In this document: one piece after another, positions 8,124-16,995 of the stretch
How positions within the stretch are numbered: the stretch's first letter is position 1
Layout: each line of letters starts with the position of its first letter
The notes under the pieces: model-generated
Told to the model about the DNA's origin: nothing
The model's input: the letters and a program-made list of their open reading frames with translations, nothing else
The model's database searches: none
Made by a program: the position numbers and the translations under genes
Origin: Bacteroides sp. 519
Lineage (GTDB): Bacteria; Bacteroidota; Bacteroidia; Bacteroidales; Bacteroidaceae
Assembly: GCF_010500955.1 (NCBI RefSeq)
Contig: NZ_QVMJ01000006.1
Location: forward strand, 136,182 to 168,851
Direction of reading: 5' to 3'
DNA: 32,670 nt

Positions 8124-8234
8124 GAGTTTTGAGTTATGAGTAGTGAGTTATGAGTTTACGATGCCGCATGGTAAACTCATAACTCATAACTCACGACTCA
8201 TAACTCACGACTCAAAACTCATAACTCAAAACTC
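8124..8234. repeat. Mirrored-tandem element (GAGTTATGA arms) with GATGCCGCATGG centre
   Basis: The left arm (8124-8159) is built from GAGTTATGA/GAGTTTTGA units. The centre CGATGCCGCATGG (8159-8171) is the exact reverse complement of the centre of the element at 22538-22634. The longer right arm (8171-8234) carries TCATAACTC units. The right arm runs into the kinase gene: its stop codon and final seven codons lie inside the repeat. Confidence 0.85.
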
Positions 8235-9147
8235 TTTTCTTTGCAAATTCTTTTGAAACGGAGTTATCATACGTTTTACATACCTCCATTGAGAATTCTT
8301 TGGCGCATTGTATCAGTTTATCCCAGGTGCTCTCGCTGATTGATTGCAAATCGCGGTGCCGAACATCGTATTTAAGCAATCCGTATAGGATGCCGGCATT
8401 AAAATTATCTCCTGCGCCTATTGTGCTTACAGCCTCTACCTGTTCTACCGGATAGTCCTTTTTAACTTTGTCTGTCCGCAAAACAATGCTTTCGGCACCA
8501 TTGGTACAGACGAAGTTACGGCAATAGAATTCTATTTTGGATTTATATACTTTATCGGCATCATCCATCTTGTACATGTTTATAAAGTCATCTTTTGAAC
8601 CACGTACAATATCGGCAAACTCCAGGTTTTCGATAATGGTAGGCGCCAGTTTCATGGCTTCGTCTGTATGCGAGCTTCTGAAGTTGGGATCATAATAAAC
8701 AATTGCTCTCTTTTCGCGCGCCTCATTCAGTAGTTCGAGCACTTTATCGCGCAATACAGGATTCAGTGCATAGTATGAACCGAATATTACAATATCGTCT
8801 TCATTCAGTTTGGGGAAGATAACATCCAAACGTTGTTTGGGATAGTCTTTGTAAAAAACATAATCGGCATTGCTGCTCTCATCTAAAAAAGCCAGTGAAA
8901 TGGGCGATTTACCATCGGGGAACACATTGACATGCTCTGTAGAAATGTTATTCTCTTCCATGAACCGGAGTATGCTTCGCCCTACACGGTCATTTCCTGT
9001 TTCACTGATAAAAGACACATTGGCTCCTACCCTGCCCAAAGATATGATTCCATTAAATACAGACCCTCCGGGTACAGCTACCGAAGGTTGATTGTTCTGG
9101 AAAATAATATCGAGAATAGTTTCTCCTATTCCTATTACTTTTCGCAT
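8212..9147 (-). CDS. PfkB-family carbohydrate kinase
   Basis: A 311-residue ribokinase/fructokinase-like enzyme that phosphorylates a sugar with ATP in the cytoplasm. Evidence is the N-terminal GIGETILDIIF, the PfkB signature region PGGSVFNGIISLGRVGANV (26-44), DPNFR (153-157), and the second signature STIGAGDNFNAG (241-252) with catalytic base Asp247 and anion-hole Gly-Ala-Gly. The gene overlaps the end of the SIS-domain gene by 13 bases, so the two are almost certainly co-transcribed and may act on the same sugar phosphate. The last residues, RVLSYEF, are encoded by the mirrored repeat and probably replaced the original end. The exact substrate cannot be told. Confidence 0.9.
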   Translation of the reverse strand: MRKVIGIGETILDIIFQNNQPSVAVPGGSVFNGIISLGRVGANVSFISETGNDRVGRSILRFMEENNISTEHVNVFPDGKSPISLAFLDESSNADYVFYKDYPKQRLDVIFPKLNEDDIVIFGSYYALNPVLRDKVLELLNEAREKRAIVYYDPNFRSSHTDEAMKLAPTIIENLEFADIVRGSKDDFINMYKMDDADKVYKSKIEFYCRNFVCTNGAESIVLRTDKVKKDYPVEQVEAVSTIGAGDNFNAGILYGLLKYDVRHRDLQSISESTWDKLIQCAKEFSMEVCKTYDNSVSKEFAKKRVLSYEF

Positions 9148-9740
9148 AACTCTCTTGATTTTTCTCCAAGATATCCACCGTGGTGGCGTTTAGAGTAATC
9201 GGCAATAGTAAATCCTGTTTTCTTCATGGTTTCTACTACCAGAATATCACCAATAACAGTCATTACAGTAGTCGATGTGGTTGGAGTCATACCAATAGCA
9301 CAAACTTCTCCCGGATTTCCTGTACATAAACAAACATCAGACTCTAATGCCAACGGACTGTCCGGATTGGATGTTATTACTATAAAAGGTAAATTGGGAT
9401 TCAGGTTGTGCGCAAGTGCAGTGAGTTCTACAATTTCTCTTGTTTTTCCCGAATTGGAGATAAGCAACAGTATATCGTTATCCTGCATTATTCCTAAATC
9501 GCCATGTTGAGCTTCACTGGGATGCAGAAACACCGAGGGGATACCTGTTGAGCAGAATGTAGTTGCAATGTTCATTGCTATCTGTCCGGCTTTTCCCATA
9601 CCCGAGGTAACTAGCTTTCCTCTTTTTACGTTTACTCTCTCAACTATTAAATCTACCGCCTTTTCAAACGCATCCGTTACAGGTATATTCAGAACAGCTT
9701 CTGCTTCTTGTTGCAGGATTTTTTTTACCGATTCTATCAT
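9135..9740 (-). CDS. SIS-domain sugar-phosphate isomerase (KpsF/GutQ-like, no CBS domains)
   Basis: A 201-residue single SIS domain. Diagnostic stretches are VTSGMGKAGQIAMNIATTF, the HPSEAQHGDLG phosphosugar-binding loop, ISNSGKTREIV, and MTPTTSTTVMTVIGD. These match arabinose-5-phosphate isomerases (KdsD/KpsF/GutQ), but the tandem CBS domains of those enzymes are missing, giving a size close to 6-phospho-3-hexuloisomerases. Either substrate class is possible. It leads a two-gene operon with the PfkB kinase. The ATG at 9740 was preferred over an in-frame start at 9791 because a -7-like element lies between the two (9762-9769) and the extra residues look unlike the family. Confidence 0.85.
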   Translation of the reverse strand: MIESVKKILQQEAEAVLNIPVTDAFEKAVDLIVERVNVKRGKLVTSGMGKAGQIAMNIATTFCSTGIPSVFLHPSEAQHGDLGIMQDNDILLLISNSGKTREIVELTALAHNLNPNLPFIVITSNPDSPLALESDVCLCTGNPGEVCAIGMTPTTSTTVMTVIGDILVVETMKKTGFTIADYSKRHHGGYLGEKSRELCEK

Positions 9741-9761
9741 TGCTTCTTGTGTATTTATTTG

Positions 9762-9769
9762 CAAATATC
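9762..9769 (-). promoter_or_regulatory. Probable -7 promoter element for the SIS/kinase operon
   Basis: The minus strand reads GATATTTG, one mismatch from TAnnTTTG, 21 bases upstream of the ATG at 9740. It helps to decide the start. Confidence 0.35.
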
Positions 9770-9803
9770 TGTATTTTCCTATAAACAACAATGAGTTTTA
9801 TTG

Positions 9804-9811
9804 TATTTTTG
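9804..9811 (+). promoter_or_regulatory. -7 promoter element TATTTTTG for the M16 peptidase gene
   Basis: A TAnnTTTG match followed by CCCCC. The leader from here to the ATG at 9915 is about 100 bases and consists almost entirely of a mirrored repeat. Confidence 0.5.
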
Positions 9812-9821
9812 CCCCCTAGCT

Positions 9822-9914
9822 GATTTGCGATTTGACGATTTACGATTTACGATTGATAATACATTGTAAACAGAGTAACTTCAATCGTAAATCGTAAATT
9901 GTAAAATCGTAAAT
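9822..9914. repeat. Mirrored-tandem element in the M16 peptidase leader (GATTTACGATTT arms)
   Basis: The left arm (9822-9857) has GATTTACGATTTACGATTG units. The right arm (9881-9914) has CAATCGTAAATCGTAAAT in reverse complement, with a 23-base centre. The right arm ends on the base before the ATG of the peptidase gene. Confidence 0.8.
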
Positions 9915-11150
9915 ATGAATTATACTTTTCCTAACGGATTAAGAATTATCCACCAACCTCTGACATCGAAAGTTGCCTATTGCGGATATGCCATTGATGC
10001 CGGAACACGCGATGAACGCGACAACGAGCAAGGTATGGCTCACTTTGTTGAGCATCTTGTTTTTAAAGGAACCAAGAAACGCAAAGCCTGGCATATACTC
10101 AACAGAATGGAAAATGTTGGCGGCGATCTGAACGCATATACCAACAAAGAAGAGACTGTGGTTTATTCCGCATTTCTGATGGAACACTTCGACCGGGCAG
10201 CCGAGTTGCTTACGGATATTGTATTTCATTCTGTTTTCCCACAGCAGGAAATACAAAAAGAGGTAGATGTTATTATTGATGAGATAAACTCGTACGAGGA
10301 CAATCCATCCGAACTGATATTCGATGAATTCGAGAATTTAATCTTCCCTAACCATCCATTGGGACGAAACATATTGGGCACACCCGAAGGTTTGAAGCAA
10401 TTCAACACAAACAATTTTCTAGCTTTCACTTCCAGATATTACCAGCCTTCGAACATGGTATTCTTTATTCTGGGGAATATTGATTTCAAGAAAGTTATTA
10501 AAACCATTGGTAAACTTACTGCGGATATTCCTTCTTTGCAGATGGAAAATCGCCGGACACCCCCACCCGATTACACTGCACAACATTTAATTGTTGATAA
10601 GCAAACCCATCAGGCTCATGTTATGATTGGTAACAGAGGCTACAATGCTTACGATGATAAGAGAACAGCTCTTTATTTATTAAACAACATTCTGGGTGGC
10701 CCCGGTATGAATAGCAGATTGAACATCTCTCTACGCGAGAAAAGAGGATTGGTTTATAATGTTGAATCCAATCTAACATCATACACCGACACCGGCGCCT
10801 TTTGTATTTACTTTGGTACCGATCCAAATGATGTTAACAGATGCCTCAGTCTTGTTTATAAGGAATTAAAGCACCTGAGAGACACCAAAATGACCTCCCG
10901 ACAGCTGGATGCGGCAAAGAAACAACTGATCGGACAAATTGGTGTGGCCTCGGATAACAACGAGAACAACGCTTTGGGCATGGCTAAAACCTTTCTTCAT
11001 TACAATAAATGCGAATCCAGAGACTTTCTGTTCAAACGAATAGATGCACTTACTGCGGATATTTTGTTGGAGGTTGCCAACGAGATGTTTGCGGAGGATC
11101 GGCTTTCGACGTTGCTATATAGACGGATGACGCAGGATTACACGGATTAA
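9915..11150 (+). CDS. M16 family zinc metallopeptidase (insulinase/processing-peptidase type)
   Basis: A 411-residue single-chain M16 peptidase. The inverted zinc motif HxxEH is His43-Phe-Val-Glu46-His47 in MAHFVEHLVFKGT; the following acidic stretch EVDVIIDEINSYED supplies the third ligand. The C-terminal half has the substrate-binding Arg/Tyr motif in LREKRGLVYNV. The size matches the bacterial M16B processing-peptidase-like proteins. No signal peptide is seen, so a cytoplasmic role is likely. The final residues MTQDYTD and the stop codon are encoded by the CACGGATTAA repeat downstream. The promoter and start are separated by another repeat. Confidence 0.92.
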   Translation: MNYTFPNGLRIIHQPLTSKVAYCGYAIDAGTRDERDNEQGMAHFVEHLVFKGTKKRKAWHILNRMENVGGDLNAYTNKEETVVYSAFLMEHFDRAAELLTDIVFHSVFPQQEIQKEVDVIIDEINSYEDNPSELIFDEFENLIFPNHPLGRNILGTPEGLKQFNTNNFLAFTSRYYQPSNMVFFILGNIDFKKVIKTIGKLTADIPSLQMENRRTPPPDYTAQHLIVDKQTHQAHVMIGNRGYNAYDDKRTALYLLNNILGGPGMNSRLNISLREKRGLVYNVESNLTSYTDTGAFCIYFGTDPNDVNRCLSLVYKELKHLRDTKMTSRQLDAAKKQLIGQIGVASDNNENNALGMAKTFLHYNKCESRDFLFKRIDALTADILLEVANEMFAEDRLSTLLYRRMTQDYTD

Positions 11151-11219
11151 AACACACGGATTATTTTAATATATTTTATCTGTGTTATTAAAATCCGTGT
11201 AATCCGCGTCATCCGTGTC
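11122..11219. repeat. Mirrored-tandem element (GACGCGGATTACACGGATTA arms)
   Basis: The left arm (about 11122-11159) contains GACGGATGACGCAGGATTA and CACGGATTAA. The right arm (11192-11219) has AATCCGTGTAATCCGCGTC then ATCCGTGTC in reverse complement. The left arm encodes the last residues and the stop codon of the M16 peptidase. The ruvB promoter begins 11 bases after the right arm. Confidence 0.8.
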
Positions 11220-11229
11220 TAATTTTATA

Positions 11230-11237
11230 TATCTTTG
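11230..11237 (+). promoter_or_regulatory. -7 promoter element TATCTTTG for ruvB
   Basis: A perfect TAnnTTTG, 19 bases before the ruvB ATG. Confidence 0.6.
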
Positions 11238-11256
11238 CTTTGTTTTTATAAAATAA

Positions 11257-12285
11257 ATGGAAGATAATTTTGACATAAGAAACCACAAACTCAGCAATAA
11301 AGAAAAGGAGTACGAGAATGCGCTGAGACCTTTGGAGTTTAATGATTTCAGCGGACAAGAAAAGGTTGTGGAGAATCTGCGCATATTTGTACAGGCAGCA
11401 CGGTTGCGTGGTGAAGCGTTAGATCATGTACTACTACACGGACCTCCCGGATTGGGGAAAACCACTTTATCAAACATTATTGCTAACGAATTAGGAGTAG
11501 GTTTCAAGATTACTTCCGGACCGGTACTGGATAAACCGGGCGATCTGGCTGGTTTGTTAACCAGCCTTGAACCAAATGATGTTTTATTTATCGACGAGAT
11601 TCATCGTTTATCTCCAATTGTAGAAGAGTACCTTTACTCTGCAATGGAAGATTACCGGATTGATATTATGATCGATAAAGGACCATCGGCGCGTAGCATC
11701 CAGATTGATTTAAGTCCTTTCACATTAGTTGGTGCTACTACCCGGAGCGGATTACTTACTGCTCCTTTGCGAGCCCGTTTCGGAATAAATCTTCACCTTG
11801 AATATTACGACGATGATGTGTTAAGCGGTATTATCAAACGATCAGCCAGTATACTGAATGTACCTTGTTCTTTTCAGGCAGCTAATGAAATTGCATCACG
11901 CAGCCGAGGTACCCCCCGTATAGCCAATGCACTGCTACGCAGGGTGAGAGACTTTGCACAGGTAAAAGGTTCGGGTTCTATTGATACAGAAATAGCAACC
12001 TATTCGCTTGAGGCATTGAATATCGACAAGTATGGACTAGACGAAATTGACAATAAAATACTTTGTACCATTATTGACAAATTTGGTGGTGGCCCCGTTG
12101 GATTAACAACCATTGCTACTGCTCTGGGCGAAGACTCGGGTACCATTGAGGAAGTTTATGAACCATTCCTGATAAAAGAAGGTTTTCTTAAACGTACCCC
12201 CCGCGGGCGTGAGGTTACAGAGCTTGCTTACAAACACCTGGGACGAAGCCTCTACAACGGCAGGCAGAATAGTTTATTTGATTAG
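11257..12285 (+). CDS. ruvB: Holliday junction branch migration helicase RuvB
   Basis: RuvB is the hexameric AAA+ motor that, with RuvA, drives branch migration of Holliday junctions in recombinational repair. The 342-residue length is typical. Seen here: [15 protein letters not shown], Walker A GPPGLGKT (62-69), Walker B FIDEIH (111-116), sensor-1 region VGATTRSG, the arginine-finger region LRARFGI, and the C-terminal winged-helix DNA-binding domain ending in [16 protein letters not shown]. The KilA-N and flippase genes follow with gaps of 2 and 9 bases, so the three probably share the ruvB promoter. Confidence 0.97.
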   Translation: MEDNFDIRNHKLSNKEKEYENALRPLEFNDFSGQEKVVENLRIFVQAARLRGEALDHVLLHGPPGLGKTTLSNIIANELGVGFKITSGPVLDKPGDLAGLLTSLEPNDVLFIDEIHRLSPIVEEYLYSAMEDYRIDIMIDKGPSARSIQIDLSPFTLVGATTRSGLLTAPLRARFGINLHLEYYDDDVLSGIIKRSASILNVPCSFQAANEIASRSRGTPRIANALLRRVRDFAQVKGSGSIDTEIATYSLEALNIDKYGLDEIDNKILCTIIDKFGGGPVGLTTIATALGEDSGTIEEVYEPFLIKEGFLKRTPRGREVTELAYKHLGRSLYNGRQNSLFD

Positions 12286-12287
12286 TT

Positions 12288-13091
12288 ATGGCAAAAATTA
12301 GAGTACAAAATGCCGATATAACCATTATTACATTTGATGATAAAGATTATATTTCACTTACGGATATGGTAAGGAATATAGAAAATGGATTATCTCTTAT
12401 TGAAAAATGGTTACGCAATAAAAACACCATTGAATTCCTTGGCATCTGGGAAGAAATGTATAATCCACATTTTAATTCCCCCGAATTCGAGGGAATTAAA
12501 AATGAAGCTGGATTAAATAGATTTATACTTTCTGTAAAACAATGGACTGAGAGAACAAATTCTAAAGGAATCATTGCAAAAGCAGGAAGATATGGAGGAA
12601 CTTATGCTCATAAAGATATAGCTTTTGAATTTGCATCATGGGTTTCTCCTCAATTTAAGTTATATTTATTGAGAGAGTTTCAACGGCTTAAAGAACAGGA
12701 ACAAACCCAATTAGGTTGGTCAGCGAAACGTGAACTATCTAAAATAAATTATCACATTCACACCAATGCTATTAAGCAAAATCTTATTCCACAAGAGATT
12801 ACTCAACAACAAGCTTCTATAATTTATGCAAATGAAGCTGATGTTTTGAATGTAGCGATGTTTGGCAAAACTGCAATGGAATGGCGTGATGAAAATCCTA
12901 ACCTGAGAGGAAATATTCGCGATTATGCTTCTATCAATGAATTAATTTGTTTATCAAATATGGAAAATTTGAATGCCGCTTTTATTAATGAAGGTTTACC
13001 ACAACAAGAACGACTTTTTAAATTAAATCAAATTGCTATTCAACAAATGCAGATACTTGAAAATATAAATAACAAAAAACTGCTGAAGTGA
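12288..13091 (+). CDS. KilA-N domain protein
   Basis: A 267-residue protein with an N-terminal KilA-N DNA-binding domain (about 15-115): DKDYISLTDMVRN, LIEKWLRNKNTIEFLGIWE, and the hallmark GRYGGTYAHKDIAFEFASWVSP. A charged helix (QLGWSAKRELSKINYHIHT) and a Gln-rich C-terminal domain with MFGKTAMEWRDENPNLRG follow. KilA-N domains come from phages and large DNA viruses; in bacterial chromosomes their targets are mostly unknown. The gene starts 2 bases after the ruvB stop, is visibly more AT-rich than its neighbours and has no phage genes nearby. It looks like an insertion between ruvB and the flippase. A regulatory or anti-phage role is possible, but nothing here proves either. Confidence 0.82.
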   Translation: MAKIRVQNADITIITFDDKDYISLTDMVRNIENGLSLIEKWLRNKNTIEFLGIWEEMYNPHFNSPEFEGIKNEAGLNRFILSVKQWTERTNSKGIIAKAGRYGGTYAHKDIAFEFASWVSPQFKLYLLREFQRLKEQEQTQLGWSAKRELSKINYHIHTNAIKQNLIPQEITQQQASIIYANEADVLNVAMFGKTAMEWRDENPNLRGNIRDYASINELICLSNMENLNAAFINEGLPQQERLFKLNQIAIQQMQILENINNKKLLK

Positions 13092-13100
13092 TCTAATATT

Positions 13101-14603
13101 ATGTCCAACCTAAAATCACTGGCTAAAGATACAGCCATTTATGGATTAAGCAGTATTGTAGGTCGTTTCCTCAATTATCTGCTGGTACCACTATATACAG
13201 CCAAGTTTACTTCCGAATCGGGTGGTTACGGAATTGTTACCCACATTTACGCCATAACAGCTTTTGTTATGGTTTTGCTTATCTACGGTATGGAAACCGG
13301 ATTCTTCCGGTTCGCCAATAAAAAAGACGAAAACCCGCAGAGGGTATACTCTACCATCCTTATGTCGGTAGGAAGTTCTTCGTTATTATTCCTTTTACTG
13401 TCTTTTGCTTTTCTGCCTCTTATTTCGGGAGCATTGGGATATGCTAATCATCCCGAATATGTTGGGATAATGGCAATTGTGGTTGCTGTGGATGCTTTCC
13501 AAAGCATTCCGTTTGCTTATTTGCGTTATCAGAAACGGCCGATACGATTTGCAACCATTAAACTCCTTGGCATCTCTTCAAACATATTCTTCAATCTGTT
13601 CTTCCTGCTTGCCTGTCCCTGGATACATACACATGCTCCCGGTTTAATATCCTGGTTCTATAATCCGGATTATGGTGTAGGATATGTTTTTATATCGAAT
13701 CTGATATCAACCTCCTTGCAAATGATTTTGCTAACTCCCCTGTTCAAAGGGTTCCCTTATGTATTCGACCGGGTATTGATGAAGAAAATATTTATCTATT
13801 CCTTCCCATTATTAATACTTGGAGTGGTTGGTATCCTTAACCAAACAATAGATAAGATGCTCTTTCCTTTGCTTTATCCGGATAAGGAGCAAGGCAATAT
13901 TCAATTAGGTATTTATGGGGCATGTAGCAAAATAGCGATGATAATGGCCATGCTCACTCAAGCCTTTCGTTATGCATACGAGCCTTTTGTATTTGGCAAA
14001 AATAAAGATGCCGACAATAAGAAAACGTATGCCAACGCAATGAAGTACTTTATCATCTTTGCCCTGCTGGCATTTCTGGGAGTAACTTTCTATCTTGATT
14101 TACTTAAATTCATCCTCAGGGAACCGGGATATTGGGTAGGTTTACGTGTTGTTCCCATTGTTATGGCTGCCGAAATATTGATGGGTGTTTACTTCAACCT
14201 CTCTTTCTGGTACAAACTGATTGATGAAACCCGTTGGGGGGCCTACTTCTCTATTATTGGTTGCGTAATTATTGTAGGACTGAATGTACTGTTTGTACCG
14301 GTTTACGGATACATGGCTTGTGCTTGGGCAGGAGTTGTGGGATATGCCGTTATCACTATTCTTTCGTATGTTTTGGGACAAAAAAAGTATCCTATTGAGT
14401 ATAATTTGAGGTCAATAAGCGTCTATATATTATTGGCAGGTATATTATATGCAATATCGCAACTGGTGGTAATAGATAATCTTATTATTAGGTTGTTGTT
14501 CCGAACCCTGTTGCTATCAGTATTTATAGCCTATATCATTAAAAAAGATATGCCACTGAATCAAATACCCATAATTAACCGTCTTATAAAGAAAAAAGCG
14601 TAA
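13101..14603 (+). CDS. Polysaccharide/lipid-linked oligosaccharide flippase (Wzx/MATE-like)
   Basis: A 500-residue inner-membrane protein with about 12-14 hydrophobic segments from the N terminus to the end. It begins with the typical KSLAKDTAIYGLSSIVGRFLNYLLVPLYT, as in the polysaccharide biosynthesis branch of the MOP superfamily, and includes KKIFIYSFPLLILGVVGILNQTIDK at the start of the second half. Such proteins flip undecaprenyl-linked glycans for O-antigen, capsule or related polymers. No glycan gene cluster surrounds it, so its polymer is unknown; some Bacteroidetes keep a stand-alone copy in this kind of context. Confidence 0.9.
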   Translation: MSNLKSLAKDTAIYGLSSIVGRFLNYLLVPLYTAKFTSESGGYGIVTHIYAITAFVMVLLIYGMETGFFRFANKKDENPQRVYSTILMSVGSSSLLFLLLSFAFLPLISGALGYANHPEYVGIMAIVVAVDAFQSIPFAYLRYQKRPIRFATIKLLGISSNIFFNLFFLLACPWIHTHAPGLISWFYNPDYGVGYVFISNLISTSLQMILLTPLFKGFPYVFDRVLMKKIFIYSFPLLILGVVGILNQTIDKMLFPLLYPDKEQGNIQLGIYGACSKIAMIMAMLTQAFRYAYEPFVFGKNKDADNKKTYANAMKYFIIFALLAFLGVTFYLDLLKFILREPGYWVGLRVVPIVMAAEILMGVYFNLSFWYKLIDETRWGAYFSIIGCVIIVGLNVLFVPVYGYMACAWAGVVGYAVITILSYVLGQKKYPIEYNLRSISVYILLAGILYAISQLVVIDNLIIRLLFRTLLLSVFIAYIIKKDMPLNQIPIINRLIKKKA

Positions 14604-14622
14604 TTAAAACAACTCAGAAAGA

Positions 14623-16755
14623 ATGAAAAAACTAATTGTTTCGCTGTTTCTTGTAGCAGGGATTAGCGCTGCACAGGCCGACGAAGGCATGTGGATGCTG
14701 GGAAACCTGAACAAGAAAACACGCAATACCATGAAAGAAATGGGACTGAACCTCCCTGCTAACAAGTTATACAATCCGAATAAAACATCGCTTACCGATG
14801 CCGTAGTTAGCTTTGGAGGATTCTGTTCGGGAGTAGTTGTGTCCGAAGACGGGCTAGTTTTTACCAATCACCATTGCGGATTCAGTGCCATCCAACAACA
14901 CAGTACTGTTGAACACAATTATCTGGACAATGGTTTTGCTGCCCCATCTCACGAATATGAATTACCTAACCCTGAGCTGTATGTACGTTTTCTTGTTAAA
15001 ACCGAGAATGTAACCAAACGCATATTGAAGGATGTTAACGATACAACAGACGAAAAAGAAAGGAGCGCCATAATCGACTCTCTGAAATATGTTATTCAGG
15101 AAGAAGTTTATAAAAAAGACTCAACCCTTGTTGCCATTGTCGACACCTACTATGGTGGCAATGAGTTCTGGCTATCTGTTTACCAGGATTACAACGATGT
15201 TCGTTTGGTATTTGCCCCACCATCGTCTGTTGGAAAGTTTGGTTGGGATACCGATAACTGGATTTGGCCCCGCCATACTGGCGATTTCAGCGTATTCCGC
15301 ATATATGCAGGAAAAGATAATAAGCCGGCCAACTACTCGCCAGATAATGTTCCCTACCGCCCAAAACATTATTCGCCCATCTCACTGAAAGGATACAACG
15401 AAGGTTCTTTTTGTATGACGCTGGGCTATCCGGGTACTACCGACCGCTATCTATCATCTTTCGGTATCGAAGATAGAATGTACACACTAAACCAGGCCCT
15501 TATTGATGTACGCGGTGTTAAGCAAACCATCTGGAAGAAAGCAATGGATGCCGATCCGGATATACGCATTAAATATGCTTCGAAATACGATGAAAGTTCC
15601 AACTACTGGAAAAACAGCATCGGCACCAACAAATCGATTTTAGAGCTCGGAATACTCGATAAGAAACGCGAAATGGAAGCAGCCCTCCTGCGGTGGATAC
15701 AGCAAACACCTGCCGAAAGAGACAAACTGTTACACCTGTTATCGTCGTTGGAACTGAACTACAAAGCCGCTCGCGAAACCAACCGGGCTATGTATTATAT
15801 GAGCGAAGCTTTTATGAACAGCCCGGAAATAATATTGCTCTCGCTAGAGATCCTGAACTTCGATTACGAAGCCGACAAAAAGGACATGACAGCCAGTCTG
15901 CGCAAAATTCTGGAGAAGTACGAGAATATGAATCCGGAAATAGACAAAACCGTATTCCTTGCCATGATTAAAGAGTACCGGAACCAAGTAGATACAATCT
16001 ATCTGCCAGACTTCTACTCAACCATTGCTACCGAATTTCAGGGCAACGACGAAGCTTTTGTAGACAGCCTATACAGCAACACCAAACTCGATACTCCACT
16101 GGGACTAAGGTTATTTGCCGACAGCGACAGCGAATACAGCATTATTGAAGACCCAATAGTTGGTATAGCAATAGATATATTGGCAAAGGTTTTTGAAATG
16201 AATCAAACTTCCATGGAAGCAACCACCAATATTGCACGAGACGAAAGACTTTATAATGCAGCCGTACGCAGAATGTATGCAGATAAAAACTTCTACCCCG
16301 ATGCCAACTCTACCATGCGGTTGAGTTTTGGTACAGTGCGCGGTTATACACCTTTCGATGGTGGTACTTACGATTATTACACTACCGCAGCCGGTATACT
16401 CGAAAAAGCCAAAGCCCACTATGGCGACCGCGACTTCCGCATTCAACCCGAATTGGCCGAGCTATTATCTTCTAACAACTTCGGCAGGTATGCCGATAAG
16501 AATGGCGATATGAGTGTATGTTTTATTTCGGATAACGATATTACCGGTGGTAACTCGGGCAGTGCTATGTTCAATGACAAAGGCGAGTTATTAGGTCTTG
16601 CTTTCGATGGCAACTGGGAAGCCATGAGTAGCAATTACCGTTACGAACCTACCTTGCAACGCTGCATAGGTGTTGATGTTCGTTACATGCTGTTTATTAT
16701 AGAGAAATACGGCAAAGCAACTCACCTGATTAACGAATTAAAAATCATGGATTAA
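14623..16755 (+). CDS. S46 family dipeptidyl peptidase, DPP7-like
   Basis: A 710-residue exported serine exopeptidase that removes dipeptides from peptide N termini in the periplasm and so feeds amino-acid uptake. A signal peptide (about 1-19, ending AQA) precedes DEGMWML, the usual mature start. The catalytic triad is His83/84 in FTNHHCGF, Asp221 in RHTGDF and Ser645 in GGNSGS. The residue 18 after the catalytic Ser is Gly (LAFDGNW); in the S46 family a Gly here marks DPP7 (hydrophobic P1) and an Arg marks DPP11 (acidic P1). This enzyme is therefore predicted to prefer hydrophobic residues. The gene begins 19 bases after the flippase stop and is followed by a terminator-like hairpin. Confidence 0.93.
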   Translation: MKKLIVSLFLVAGISAAQADEGMWMLGNLNKKTRNTMKEMGLNLPANKLYNPNKTSLTDAVVSFGGFCSGVVVSEDGLVFTNHHCGFSAIQQHSTVEHNYLDNGFAAPSHEYELPNPELYVRFLVKTENVTKRILKDVNDTTDEKERSAIIDSLKYVIQEEVYKKDSTLVAIVDTYYGGNEFWLSVYQDYNDVRLVFAPPSSVGKFGWDTDNWIWPRHTGDFSVFRIYAGKDNKPANYSPDNVPYRPKHYSPISLKGYNEGSFCMTLGYPGTTDRYLSSFGIEDRMYTLNQALIDVRGVKQTIWKKAMDADPDIRIKYASKYDESSNYWKNSIGTNKSILELGILDKKREMEAALLRWIQQTPAERDKLLHLLSSLELNYKAARETNRAMYYMSEAFMNSPEIILLSLEILNFDYEADKKDMTASLRKILEKYENMNPEIDKTVFLAMIKEYRNQVDTIYLPDFYSTIATEFQGNDEAFVDSLYSNTKLDTPLGLRLFADSDSEYSIIEDPIVGIAIDILAKVFEMNQTSMEATTNIARDERLYNAAVRRMYADKNFYPDANSTMRLSFGTVRGYTPFDGGTYDYYTTAAGILEKAKAHYGDRDFRIQPELAELLSSNNFGRYADKNGDMSVCFISDNDITGGNSGSAMFNDKGELLGLAFDGNWEAMSSNYRYEPTLQRCIGVDVRYMLFIIEKYGKATHLINELKIMD

Positions 16756-16782
16756 CTCTTCCGCTCAGGAGATTTATGGCCA

Positions 16783-16858
16783 AAAAAGTGTCACAAGTGT
16801 CACACCGTATCTAATCTACTAAAATTCAGATTATTACAGTGTGACACTTCGCTTTTTT
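16783..16858 (+). terminator. Terminator-like hairpin made of GTGTCAC repeats
   Basis: An 11-bp perfect stem pairs AAGTGTCACAC (16795-16805) with GTGTGACACTT (16839-16849), with a 33-base loop, followed by CGCTTTTTT. GTGTCAC occurs twice on the left (16788, 16797), once inverted (16841) and once more in direct orientation at 16881. It lies after the S46 gene. The loop is long for a classic intrinsic terminator, and the repeated heptamer may also be a protein site. Confidence 0.5.
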
Positions 16859-16995
16859 AAGAAAAATAAGTACCACCGAAGTGTCACATTTCACTTTTTG
16901 GCTGCCATTTGCAAGTGCATTTTCTTTTTTATCCTTCTTCATTTTCTTTAATCTGCTACCGGAACTGTTTATTTGTGCTCTTGGATTTTTGTTAT

